Source of the DNA: Adiantum capillus-veneris
Lineage: Eukaryota > Streptophyta > Polypodiopsida > Polypodiales > Pteridaceae
Direction: 5' to 3'
Assembly: GCA_014529385.2 (NCBI GenBank)
Contig: CM043953.1
Location: 97,973,842-98,037,841 of the forward strand
DNA length: 64,000 nucleotides
Shown: positions 53,634 through 64,000 of the stretch, one piece after another
Layout: every line of letters begins with the position of its first letter
Numbering within the stretch: the stretch's first letter is position 1
The notes under the pieces: generated by a model
Seen by the model: only the letters and a program-made list of their open reading frames with translations
What the model was told of the DNA's origin: nothing
Database searches by the model: none
Program-made: the position numbers and the translations under genes

Positions 53634-55457
53634 GAGGGGCAGGGGAGATTGTTTGGCCGCTTTTAATGATGCATTCTGCAATTTAGGTTCACTTGGGATT
53701 TGTGTGTGTGCAAAAAGACGTCATGCTTTATGTGATGGAGCTTGGTTCTCGGGGCTCATGTGTGGTTTATCTCTGTAAGAAATATTAAAAAGATTTTTCT
53801 CTAATTTGCCATAAAATTGGCTCACATTTTCACCTCCCACTATATAAATGAATGATGATGACGATAATGGACTATGCGAGCTATTCTGGAAGTCAAGAGA
53901 TTGAGAGTCCGAGTTTTGACAGGGAGGAGGCTTAATGATTTTCTGAAGTGATTTTGTTTGGGCGTTGGTTAACCTACAATCGAGCTTTTGGTAAGGGCTG
54001 CTGGTGGCTGTATTTCAAATGCTTATCTCTGCACACTTCAAAGAGAAGTTCTGAACAGGTCTCCTCTACTTGGGTTATGGGGAATTATCTAGACTGGCTT
54101 TACAGGCAGTTTCAGGGAGGGCTTAAAAAATGCTAAGTGGTTGAATATGAGCAGTGCTCAAAAGAACAGTTGCAATGATTGCTCATACATAGAAGTAAGC
54201 TTTTGTGTGTGAACTTAGTTTTAATCCCTCCCCCTTTTATAATAGTATATTTATAATAGTATAGATGTATATGGATTTTGTGTGATAATAAGTTCATGCA
54301 ATTATTCTCTGAAGTGGAATGTTGAATTGGATTGAACTGTCAGTCATTGCCTGTAGCCTTATGAATCCCTGATATTTATAGGCACCTTGCCCTATAAATA
54401 TCAGATATTCATGTATTGTGGGCTAATTTAGTGTATATTTTTTGAAGACATTTTTACTAGGTAGAATACAGGAAAAATGCTCAAAATCGGTTAAAATGCC
54501 TGTTGAAGGTCTACCCTGGTTGGTGTACAAGATAGGATATCCGGATTTGATTATTTAATGCATGGAGCTTTCATTTGATTGTTTGAGTCCTCGCCTTTGT
54601 AGCAATGCTTCTGTTGAAGGCGTGGATATTTAACAATGCACTAGGTGTTTTACTTGAGGAGTATGCTATGATGGTGGCTGGTTATTGTCTTTTGCTACAT
54701 ACCATAGATTACGTTTGTAGAACAGCATTTAGCTCATGATTAGGATGTACATATTTTTTTAGTTGGGCGGGTGAAGGGGTTTACTTGGAGGATGGGAGAC
54801 ATTTGTAGTTATGTGCAAGGTATAGTGCCATTTATTCTTCTGCGTCTTTCATATCCTACACAGCTGGGAGTGCAGGGGCTATGTATAGGCAATGCTTACA
54901 TATAGGATATTTGGGTGGTGACTCGGCCCACTATAGCCAATGGGTTACTCCTTGGAGACCATTGCTATAAGGTTTGCCTAGCCGGTGCTCACGTTTGAGG
55001 AGGTTTTGGAGCTGGAGTATGGTTTTGATACCAAATTAATGGTTACATAGCAACATTGGTAACATTTCAATCACAATTCAAACATCATCAATGGTCACTT
55101 GAAAAGGAAAAGGGATCCTTGAGTCTGCCTTGCTGTAGACACCAATTGAAGAAGCTGAGTCTGGTTGTCCATGGAGGGTACACCATTTATTTACTAGTTA
55201 CAGTATTGTTAGCTTTGCCATCAACTCTGCTGTTAGGCCTGAAGGTGAGTGGCATTTTAAAAGGGTAATAATGGAAAGTGTCATACATAAAGGCGGCCAA
55301 TCAGCTGACTATCTACCTTTTCATGAATTTGGCTGAGACTTCACGTTAATGGGATGCTTCTATGTAAGGATCCCAGAGTCAAAAAGATCAATAAACTCTG
55401 GAGAGCAACGCTACCAAAGATGCACTTTTAGCTCCTCCTATGCTATAATTTACTACC

Positions 55458-55505
<48 letters not shown>

Positions 55506-55678
55506 TCACATTTCTATCCATGAAGTTTTTGCTATTATAAATCATTATCAAGATTAAATAAAGAGGTGGAAGGGAAATACTCAATTAAATTGATTGAGGG
55601 GGTGAAGGAACTAGGAGGAACAACTACCGACCTTGTGAAGGCCTCAAAGAAAATACCTTCAATGCACAAGATTGTGTT

Positions 55679-55730
<52 letters not shown>

Positions 55731-57370
55731 CTTTATTAGCATCTTTTAGAGGCTGAAGTCGAGACCTTTGGGATACGACAGTGTCTCATGTCCTTTGGAT
55801 ATCCAAAAAAGGAAAAAATGAATCTTCTAGAGGCTGCAGTCGAGACCTTTGGATACGACAATGCATGTCTCATGCCCTTTTGATATCCAAAAAAGGGAAA
55901 AATGAAAAACGACATGCCACTCAGTAAAATACAAAATCCACATCAATAAGTGAAAATCAACATGCCTCTAAGTAAAATAGTCCAAAATGAGGCGTGAGAG
56001 GTGAGATATACTTGTATAGGTGATAAAAAGACGGCCCTAAAACTCTTAATAGTGGGAAGCTATATGCTTGAAAATTACAACCATGATACGCACAAGACTA
56101 GCAACCTTGAAAAGATGGCCCTAAAACTCTTAATAGTGGTTGACTCATCATAACAACCATGATATCATGCCATTCATTATACAACCATCATACGTACAAC
56201 CTTGTGCGTATCGTGGTTGTAATTTTCAAGCATCATATTACAGCCATGATACGCACAATCATATGCTTGAAAATTACAACCATGATATGCACAGTTCCAT
56301 CATCATGCCACTCATTATACAACCATCATACGTACAACCTTGAAAAGATGGCCCTAAAACTCTCAATAGTGGTTGACTCCATTATATTACTGTGAGAGTG
56401 AGTTGTCCTATGAATCGGGATGTATGGAAGATTTGTATGCTGTTGGATCGACAATCTAGCGCTATGCAACATATTAGTGTGGGTGTGGGTTGTTGTATGA
56501 ATCAAGATGCATGGCAGATTTGTATGCAGTTGAATCGACATTCTAGCACTTTGTTGCGATAGTTATGTGTCCATGTATCTTGGTCTTTGAATAAAGCCAT
56601 TTGCTAAGATAGTCAAGAAACGATCTCTCTAGTACAGCATGGTTGATGGAAGAGGATGTTTGGGTGTGACCTATGTTTGCCAGCTAAATATAAACAAGTG
56701 CTAGAGATCCTCTTCAAGGACCCAATTCCTCTCGTGATCTGAGAGGCACAGATGAAAGATGAATTGGGTCATATCGAAAGGGCAATAGTATGTCTATGTG
56801 TAGTGAATCACATTGTCATGATCTAATCTCTTTTGCCCATGCTAACTATATGGATGCTAAGTTTGTGTTGTGATAGCTCCCTCACTCCCCAAATGAAATA
56901 GAGCCTCCACTAGCATCGCTAGTGTGGAAAGCGTTGATATGATAATATCATGTGGGAGTAATGGATTTTTGCAGATGATTTGGGAGACCCTAATAATCTA
57001 TGCTTTCTCAAATTTTCCCCAGAAGGAGGTTGTAAGTCCAAGTGCCCCAATTGTTGATTCACACATTATAACAAAAGTGGCTAAACAATCAAAAAGCCCT
57101 TCCTTTGTGAGAGGTTCCTAGGGGTGGCTAGTGGCAAAAATGCTTCAACATCACCAACGCAATATACCTTATAACAGGTTTATCTATTGTTGTGCTCACC
57201 ATCTAGAAGTAGCTACTGTCTAGGAGGCCTATCTATGGACGTGCTCACCATGTAAAAGTGGCTTGTGGTTGTAAAAGTAATCCTAAGGCATACATTTGAG
57301 TCTACCTCCCTGTAGCATATACAGGGATTTATTATTGATCTGCACAAGAAGAACCTTGGCAATTGATCTG
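53634..57370. other. Intergenic region with local tandem duplications
   Basis: The start includes the 3' UTR of the W2-domain gene. A near-perfect hairpin (CTGATATTTATAGG with its complement) lies at 54369-54404. (TC)n is at 55461-55502, and (GT)n(AG)n at about 55680-55730. Tandem duplications are at about 55745-55905 (GTCGAGACCTTTGG), 56050-56345 (GATGGCCCTAAAACTCT and ATACGCACAA) and 56390-56555 (GATTTGTATGC). No protein-coding gene recognised. Confidence 0.55.
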
Positions 57371-57969
57371 GTTGGCCACCCAAGGGGTCCAATAATAATT
57401 TAGGAGATTTAATTAATTGATTTAGCATTTATCTAGCCTTCTCTCTCAAAGAGGAAAGAGGGACACTTGTCTCAAGGCTACCCTTGCTGCTTGTAATGCC
57501 TCCTGCTTATGATTGGCTAGGCCTGGAGGGGTCCAATGAGCTTCAAGCATGAGCTACAAGGGGGGGTCGACCCAAGCAAGCTAGGGGGTTGCTTAGGGGG
57601 TATACTCACCCACACACACTCACAAACACTCTCATTGTGTGTTATGAAAAGTGCAAGAGCTCCCTCTCCTTCTCCAAGCAAGTAGAGGTTGAGAGCCTAC
57701 ACCAACACTCTTGGCTATGGAGTGCAAATCCAACCAAGAGCCATGCTTCAATGCTTAAGCTTGCCATATCCTTCTTCTTCATTACTATGCTATTATGTAT
57801 GCTAGCAACAAGAGTTATGATAAGTGAGCAACTAATTCTTTCTCCTACGAAATGTTTCTTCTTCCTCTTCCCTACCCTCATTCCCTGCTAGCTCTCTCCA
57901 CCTTCGAAGGTGTTTGAGGTCTTGGGATTGAGGCTTGGGATAGTTAAAGTTTTCTTCAAGTTTATGTTA
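57371..57969 (+). repeat. Partial LTR of the 1.6-kb family
   Basis: Collinear with 39136-39778 of the outer LTR (for example TTGGCCACCCAAGGGGTCC, then CACCTTCGAAGGTGTTTGAG). Homology stops at GTTATG, 57969, where the 3' end of the ParB-like gene begins. Confidence 0.85.
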
Positions 57970-60127
57970 TGTTTTTACGCACCTCCAACTGCTCCTCTAA
58001 AGACCCGGATAACTCGGAGGCCGCAGGACGGGGGCGCTTCCTCGAGGTCGATGGCCGTCCCTTTGTAGTGCTAGGTAAACCTAGCATCCTTTGGCTGGTT
58101 GATTGTGGCGCTAGATGACCTTCCCTTTCCTCTAACCCTCTTGTGATGTGCTGCACAAAAAACAATATAAGTATTGTTGATGCCTACCACCCAAGTGAAT
58201 GATGTTTGGGATATACAAACATGTTTCTCACCATGGTATGCGTCCTCCCCGACGTCAGGAAATTCGCCGTCTAGATAGTCTAGGAACCACGGACAGTCTC
58301 GCCAGGCATCGGTTCCTTGAAGGCCATCAATCCAATCATCGGGGTAGATACCAATCTCCTCTCTCTCCGAGTCAATCCATGCATTACTTGGATGCTCCGG
58401 AGATGGGAATCGACTCACTTTTAATAAATACCCTGACCACCACCTATAAATTCAATGGAGGAGATGACTAATTTGAAACATAAAAGACATTGAAAACAAA
58501 ACAACAAGTACCTGTACAGTAGACGTCGCACTGTGCAGCCAAAATGTGGTTGCTCCGTTGCATCATTGGTAGATTTTATGTTTGCTTTCCAACGCAAAAA
58601 GGCCTTGTTGAAATGCTGCCTCCGAAAAAACTGTAGTGCTTCCGCGATAGATTTGCCTGAACCCCGTGCGGCCTCTAAATGGAGGTTTCTAACAGCATCG
58701 TTCTCTAGCTCTAATTTGTTAGCTAAACTTAACACACCGCTGCAGCCATGAACTCGTTGATTAATAACAGGTGTACTTATGTGAGGATATTGTATGTTAG
58801 GGTAGATATAACGTTAAACTTAAAATTTATATGTATACAATAAAACTGACTAACCTTTCCAAGTGCCACCAATAGACATGCATCCTCAGCCATTGTGAAA
58901 ATGGTTTTTCGTTTGATGGAATTCCAGCCTCTTTCATGGCCGCATCGCGGATGCCAATATGTCCAAAAGCCGGCATTTCCTGCATATCCACAAGTGAGCA
59001 CAAACGCAAGAGATGGCACAGACCTGTTCTTGCAAAAGAAATAACCACCTACTCTTCTGAGGTGATGTGTGCACGTGCAAGCTCGGACACTCTAAATGGT
59101 GTCATCTTGCAACCCCTCTCACCCCAACGGGTGAAAGAGATGCACGCGCGAAAGAAGTCGGAGCCATTGTCTGGATTGGCGATGACTGCGATCTCTAGCC
59201 CCTTGCGCAAGAAGAAGGTTTCTGTGGCCTTGAGCGCCATAGCATAGCTAGCTTTGTAATCTTCTTCGTGGTCCATGTAATCCTGCGAGCCTCGTGTAGG
59301 CAGGTTTTGAATTTTCTCCTGGTACATACGGTCAAATTCATCCTGCAACAATAGCGCATCAAATAAGTTAGCAGCTTTACATTATTGGAAAGTTAAGGTA
59401 CTAATCTAATAGGCATTTGATGTGCTTTTACCTTCCACAAAAGTTGCGATAGAAGGGCCATTGGCAGCCGCAGCCACTTGGAACGGTTCATAGCTATTCC
59501 TCGAAGCACCCTTTCGGCCTTAGCTTTGTCTTCGTCGTCAAATTTGTCCAAGAGGGACTTTGTGTCCGTCAAGCCAAGCTTTTGCATCATGAATATGTCA
59601 TGGGCAGCAGTATGCAGGACATGCACGCATGTTACTCTACATCACATACAATAAACATGTCACGGACCTATGAAATAGAGTTGTGAAAAAAGAGAGGAGA
59701 ATGCTTACTTGTTTATCATGCCGAGAACTAAGAGGAACTCTGCCATTTCGGTAGGGTTTAGTGCTACGAGGGTGCACTCAACACCACGTCGAGGCGCTCG
59801 CGGTATGCCCACTCTCTCCATGCGTGCAGTCTGTGGTTGCCATTCCATATCACGAACATTTTTTCTTCCATATGTCTGAGCTCCGGAATTTCCAAGATTT
59901 GATCATCAAAGGCTGCCGACATGTGTAGCTGTCGACCGCGTACAACACGCCGATCAAACTGCACGGGAGACTGTCTTGGAAAGCACTCAGTGACAATGAA
60001 TCGCGCCATTGTAGGTTGGTAACCTCTCTCGGCGATCGACGTGGTGAGCTCCGCAACACAATCATCCTGTGTATGGATTGCTGGATTGGCCAGCAATCGA
60101 CACAAGGAAACGCGAGGCAGCAAATGA
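57970..60127 (-). pseudogene. ParB/sulfiredoxin-like domain gene, six exons, probably inactivated
   Basis: Proposed exons on -: 60127-59709, 59636-59432, 59342-58855, 58739-58512, 58443-58232, 58150-58071. Introns are 68-115 bp, all GT-AG with matching phases. Exon 1 shows the ParB N-terminal pattern: LPRVSLCRLLANPAIH, then ELTTSIAERGYQPTMARFIV, then VIWNGNHRLHAWREW (GxHRxxA box with Asn where sulfiredoxin has its Cys). After the domain comes a conserved-looking alpha-helical region of ~370 residues that I do not recognise. The end is basic: the donor at 58231 gives GRSSSATINQPKDARFT. A donor 11 bases downstream would give a longer tail (SRKRPRPAASEL) that ends at a stop spanning the LTR junction at 57969. 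Lesions are a one-base frame disagreement near 59785, between HRLHAWREW and ECTLVALNPTEMAEFLL, and an in-frame TAG at 59051-59049. No start codon is found; 5' exons may lie beyond the satellite. Confidence 0.72.
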
Positions 60128-60240
60128 CTGTACGGTAAAATGTGACTGTCAATCCAACCCACGCAAATGTGACTGTCAACCAACGAGCCAAAACAATCAC
60201 TGAGTGGCTCGTTGGTTGCGGCTTGAATGAGGTAAGTGAG

Positions 60241-62040
60241 CAAGCTACATGGCCTCGTTTGCTCTCCAACGGCTCGCTGATGGGCCGTTTTGAAAGTTCG
60301 TTTGCGGTTTTTGCAAACGGACTTTCGAAACAGCCCATCGACAAGCATTTGAGCTTCCAACGAGCCAGGTAGCTTGTCCACTTGCCTCATTGGCAAGTGG
60401 GCAAGCTACATTGCTTTGTTTGCTCTCCAAGAGCTTGCTGATGAGCTGTTTTGGAAGTCCATTTGTGTTTTTCACAAACGGACTTCCGAAACAGCCCATC
60501 GGCAAGCGGTTTGGGCTTTCGATAGTCCGTTTGAACTTCCGGCGAGCCATGTAGCTTGCCCACTTGCCTCTTTGGAAAGTGGGCAAGCTACATGGCTTCG
60601 TTTGCTCTCCAACCGCTCACCGATGGGCCATTTTGAAAGTTCGGTTGTGGTTTTTACAAACGGACTTTCAAAACAGCCTATCGGCAAGCCGTTTGGGCTT
60701 CCGACGAGCCACGTAGCTTGCCCACTTGCCTCATTGGCAAGTGGGCAAGCTACATTGCTTTGTTTGATCTCCAAGAGCTCGCTGATGGGTCGTTTTGGAA
60801 GTCTGTTTGCGTTTTTCACAAATGGACTTCCGAAACAGCCCATTGGCAAGCGGTATGGGCTTCCGGAGGGCCGTTTGAACTTCCAGTGAGCCATGTAGCT
60901 TGTCCAATTGCCGCATTGGCAAGTGGGAAATCTATGTAGCCTGGATTGGTCTCCAACGGCTCGCTGATGGGCCGTTTCAGAAGTCCTTATGTGTTTTTTT
61001 CAAACGAATTTCCGAAACAGCCCATCGGCAATACTCATGAGCTACCGGCGAGCCATGTAGCTTGCCCACTTGCCTCATTGGCAAGTGGGCAAGCTACATT
61101 GCTTTGTTGGCTCTCCAAGAGCTCGCCGATGGGCCATTTTGGAAGCACGTTTGTGATTTTTGCAAACAAACTTCTGAAACAACCCATCAGCAACAAGCGG
61201 TTTGGGCTTTCGGCGAGCCATGTAGCTTGCCCACTTGTCTCATTGGCAAGTGGGCAAGCTACGTGGCTTGGTTTGCTCTCCAACGGCTCGCTGCTGAGCC
61301 ATTTTGGAAGTCCATTTGCGTTTTTTGCAAACAGACTTTTGAAACAGCCCATCAGCAAGCCGTTTGGGCTTCTGGCGAGCCACATAGCTTGCCCACTTGC
61401 TTCATTGGTAAGTGGGCAAGCTACATTGCTTTGTTTTCTCTCCAAGAGCTCGTCGATGGGCCGTTTTGGAAGTCCGTTTGTATATCTCACAAACGGACTT
61501 CCGAAACAGCCCATCGGCAAGCGGTTTGGGCTTTCAGCGAGCCATTTGACTTTCGGCAAGCCATGTAGCTTTCCCACTTGCCTCATTGGCAAGTGGGCAA
61601 GCTATGTGGCCTCGCTTGCTTTCCAACGGCTTGCCTATGGGCCGTTTTAAAAGTCCATTTGCATTTTTAACAAACGGACTTCCGAAACAGTTCATCGGCA
61701 AGTTGTTTGGGCTTCTGGCGAACCATGTAGCTTGCCCTTTTGCCTCATTGGCAAGTGGACAAGCTACATTGCTTTGTTTTCTTTGCAAGGGCTCGTCGAT
61801 GGGCCGTTTTGAAAGTTTGTTTGCATTTTTCATAAACGGACTTCCGAAACAGCCCATGGGTAAGCGGTTTGGGCTTTCGGGGAGCCGTTTGAACTTCCGG
61901 CGAGCCATGTAGCTTGCCCACTTGCCTCATTGGAAAGTGGGCAAGCTACGTGGTCTCCTTTGCTCTCCGACGGCTCGCCGATGGGCCGTTTCGGAAGTCC
62001 ATTTATGTTTTTTGCAAACGGACTTTCGAAACAGCCTATC
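60241..62040. repeat. Palindrome-rich satellite array (~171-bp half-units, ~343-bp dimer)
   Basis: About ten half-units. Each has two inverted repeats. IR1 runs GATGGGCCGTTTTGGAAGTC to its complement ending AACAGCCCATC (first copy 60279-60339). IR2 is AGCTTGCCCACTTGCC, TCATT, then GGCAAGTGGGCAAGCT. IR2 recurs near 60370, 60552, 60717, 60898, 61057, 61228, 61388, 61568, 61733 and 61912, with spacing alternating ~160-171 and ~180, so the repeat is a dimer. Long open frames on both strands (up to 234 codons) are by-products of the repeat. The array ends about 62040 at GATTTACCC. Confidence 0.92.
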
Positions 62041-62364
62041 GATTTACCCTGATGTAGGGACTCCCAATGGAATCCGTGTATCTGTGGGGTAAACCTCTCT
62101 TTGGGCTCTCATGTGTCTCTGTAAGCAGGATGATATCTCGGCCTCTCATCACCTCCTTAGGCCTCTTCGAGTGTGTCCATAGGTCTCCATTGCAATTCCA
62201 AACCATGGCCTAAATATCCTCATGTGTCCTCTTGCAACTGACACGGTTCTGATGTACCTGACACACTGACACGGGTTTGACAGACCTGCATTGACGTGCT
62301 TTTGATACACGTGACGCAGGCCTGACGCACTGAACGGGCAGATCTGACGCCCTGTAAGTCTGAC

Positions 62365-62366
<2 letters not shown>
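62041..62366. other. Short unassigned stretch next to the satellite
   Basis: A cluster of CTGACGC/CTGACAC motifs lies at 62237-62362, spaced irregularly. No gene is recognised. Confidence 0.45.

Positions 62367-62457
<91 letters not shown>
62367..62457. repeat. (GA)n microsatellite, ~90 bp
   Basis: Uninterrupted GA dinucleotides; one of the longest dinucleotide tracts in the window. Confidence 0.95.
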
Positions 62458-62461
<4 letters not shown>

Positions 62462-62573
62462 TTGGGTGGGCCCGTGGGGGGGTGGGGGAGGGGGGTGGGA
62501 GTGTAGCTTAAACTTTATCATACATTGAGTTGTAGCTGACACATGCCTTTTATATGCTCGTAGCTGTGTTAGT

Positions 62574-62669
62574 GTCAAGTCTCACCATGTATGGTTTTCT
62601 CATTTTCAACATCATGTGTTATTGCCAAGTCTCACCATGTATGGTTTTCTCATTTTCAACATCATGTGT
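62574..62669. repeat. ~48-bp tandem duplication
   Basis: TCTCACCATGTATGGTTTTC and the following TCATTTTCAACATCATGTGTT occur twice in a row. Confidence 0.85.
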
Positions 62670-62689
62670 TCAAAAAGGTTGTGGGTTAC

Positions 62690-63912
62690 AGCTTTTCTTA
62701 TGTGATACTCATGTATGATACGTTTTTGGCACATGGAGGTCCGTTGCATATGGAATCAAACATGGAAGGTCCACTTTTTCCCATCGAAGAGAATGTGGAA
62801 CACGAGTTCCTTCATAGTGTCTTTGAAGGGCAGGAAGTAGATGAAGAAGAAGCCGTACATGACATTCTCATTGTCTTTAGTCATGTTATGTAAATGAGCA
62901 CTTATGTGAATGCATTTAAGATTGATTTTCTTTCGATTTTAGGTGGTGATTGCTTTGCTTCAGCTGCCAATAATCATTTTCTTGTGATGTAGGTGTATCT
63001 TGTCTATGGGTACTATATGAGCTTTATGGATTTGAAATTAGCAAGGATCTAGTCTTTGATGTTATGCACATTCTTGCTCTGAACCTTTTCAAGAAATTCA
63101 CAAAGAGTCTTTTCGAAGTTTCAAGCAATGCTGAAAAGAAACTCATTGATTCATGCATGGAAAAAGCTATCTTTGAAGTTCCTAAGTCCTATAAGAATCA
63201 AGGGCGGTGGCCTTCTATCACGCCAAGTCAACATCACAATATGTTTACAGCTGAAGAGCACCAAAATTTTATTATGTGGTGTTTACCCCATGTTTTGAAT
63301 ACCGTGACAAGCTTTCAAAAGAAGTTGAAGGACCTTGGGTTGCTATTAATAGACATTGGTCATATCTTCTACAATTTTATTATGTGGTGTTTACCCCATG
63401 TTTTGAATACCGTGACAAGCTTTCAAAAGAAGTTCAAGGACCTTGGGTTGCTATTAATAGACATTGGTCATATCTTCTACAATTACATGAGGACTTATGG
63501 ATGGTCACTAGATGCGCTAGATGTGACGTGCAACTTACTACTGTCATGGCGAATCTTATCTTCGGAGATTCATGGACCTAATTCGGCTCCTTTAGAACAC
63601 GTTGCTGGTATTAATAATCTTCAGCTTGTTTTCTTTTCTCCAATTTTTATAAATGTATATTAGTGTTTGATGGATTGTAAAAATGGACTTATTTTAGGAA
63701 GTGCAGAGATGCTTGATGACGTTCTACGACATGGTGGACATGATGGCATGTGGCGTTACAGGAATGAGAGAAGTGTCAGTGGATTTGTGGCAATACCGAC
63801 AAACAACAAGGAAAATGAGATGAGCTATGCTCATCACCATAGTAGGGTTCTATTTACAAGGACTCAACAAAATATGCGGATAGAAGAAGATGGCTTGCAA
63901 CCCCAAGAATGA
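62690..63912 (+). mobile_element. Probable DDE-transposase fragment (tnp2/CACTA-like)
   Basis: Two main blocks with a likely 110-bp intron or gap. The first (62690-62893) is acidic (EGPLFPIEENVEHEFL). The second starts after an acceptor-like TGATGTAG at about 62993. It reads LYELYGFEISKDLVFDVMHIL, where D-V-M-H resembles the acidic motif of tnp2-type transposases, then TAEEHQNFIMWCLPHVLN, GLLLIDIGHIFYNYMRTYGW and HGPNSAPLEHVAG. A further frame (63667-63912) continues with HGGHDGMWRYRNERSVSGF. A 108-bp segment (63267-63374 and 63375-63482) is duplicated exactly in frame. The family assignment rests on pattern memory only, and a host gene of unknown function is possible. Confidence 0.5.
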
Positions 63913-64000
63913 CTTCTCTTAAACATGCATGCATGTTTGCAAAATCCTGAAGGTACTATGTTTGACAAAGATCTTAGTGTTTCATGTCACTCATGGCACA

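Noticed and set aside
58777-59019. Alternative frame in exon 3 of the ParB-like gene (ending TMAEDACLLVALGK)
   Set aside because: Its phase at the 58854 donor does not fit the next exon, whereas the frame continuing through the TAG does.
60385-61912. Long open frames on both strands across the satellite, up to 234 codons
   Set aside because: They are periodic translations of the repeat unit in several frames at once, with no domain and no splice logic.

Overview
The window looks like nuclear DNA of a land plant with a large, repeat-swollen genome. I cannot fix the lineage from sequence alone; a fern, lycophyte or gymnosperm would fit, and this is inference. The evidence is spliceosomal genes with GT-AG introns, decayed Ty3 and Ty1/copia retrotransposons primed by initiator tRNA-Met, a LINE remnant, very many (GA)n, (AC)n and (AT)n microsatellites, and several 20-65 nt G or C homopolymers. 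There is no bacterial-style operon, CRISPR array, rRNA or tRNA gene that I can support.

Layout. 1-9.2 kb: non-coding repeats. A ~3.4 kb block at 474-3969 is repeated in direct orientation at 5014-8395, with a fold-back element at the second copy's left edge (4818-5056). 9.2-20.5 kb: two complementary halves of one Ty3 element in opposite orientation. Protease to 3' LTR lies on + (9185-11958); 5' LTR, primer-binding site, leader and gag lie on - (20480-18225). The same dispersed repeat is cut at both junctions, so one ~9 kb inversion would explain both. Between them are AT-rich DNA and a promoter-like GC island (15.8-16.1 kb). 21.6-36.9 kb: a stack of broken retroelements: copia integrase (+), decayed Ty3 pol (+), a near full-length copia gag-pol (+), a copia fragment (-), and a Ty3 gag-pol (+). 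36.9-46.6 kb: a ~1.6 kb LTR family. It includes an outer LTR split by a solo LTR with a 5-bp target duplication, and a second solo LTR with a 6-bp duplication. A copia 5' end and a LINE fragment, both on -, lie between them.

48.1-53.6 kb (+) holds the one clearly intact host gene: an eIF5-mimic/BZW-type W2-domain protein in eight exons, 411 codons, every splice phase consistent. 57.97-60.13 kb (-) holds a six-exon gene model for a ParB/sulfiredoxin-like domain protein. It carries one apparent frameshift and one in-frame stop, so it is probably a recent pseudogene, or else a gene with assembly errors. Immediately upstream of it is a ~1.8 kb satellite (60.24-62.04 kb) made of about ten ~171-bp half-units, each with two long inverted repeats. 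The right end (62.7-63.9 kb, +) looks like a DDE-transposase fragment with an in-frame 108-bp tandem duplication.

The genes do not form a pathway. The window is mostly retroelement debris around one housekeeping translation-control gene. The most unusual items are the ParB-like gene beside the palindromic satellite, and the Ty3 element split by an inversion.
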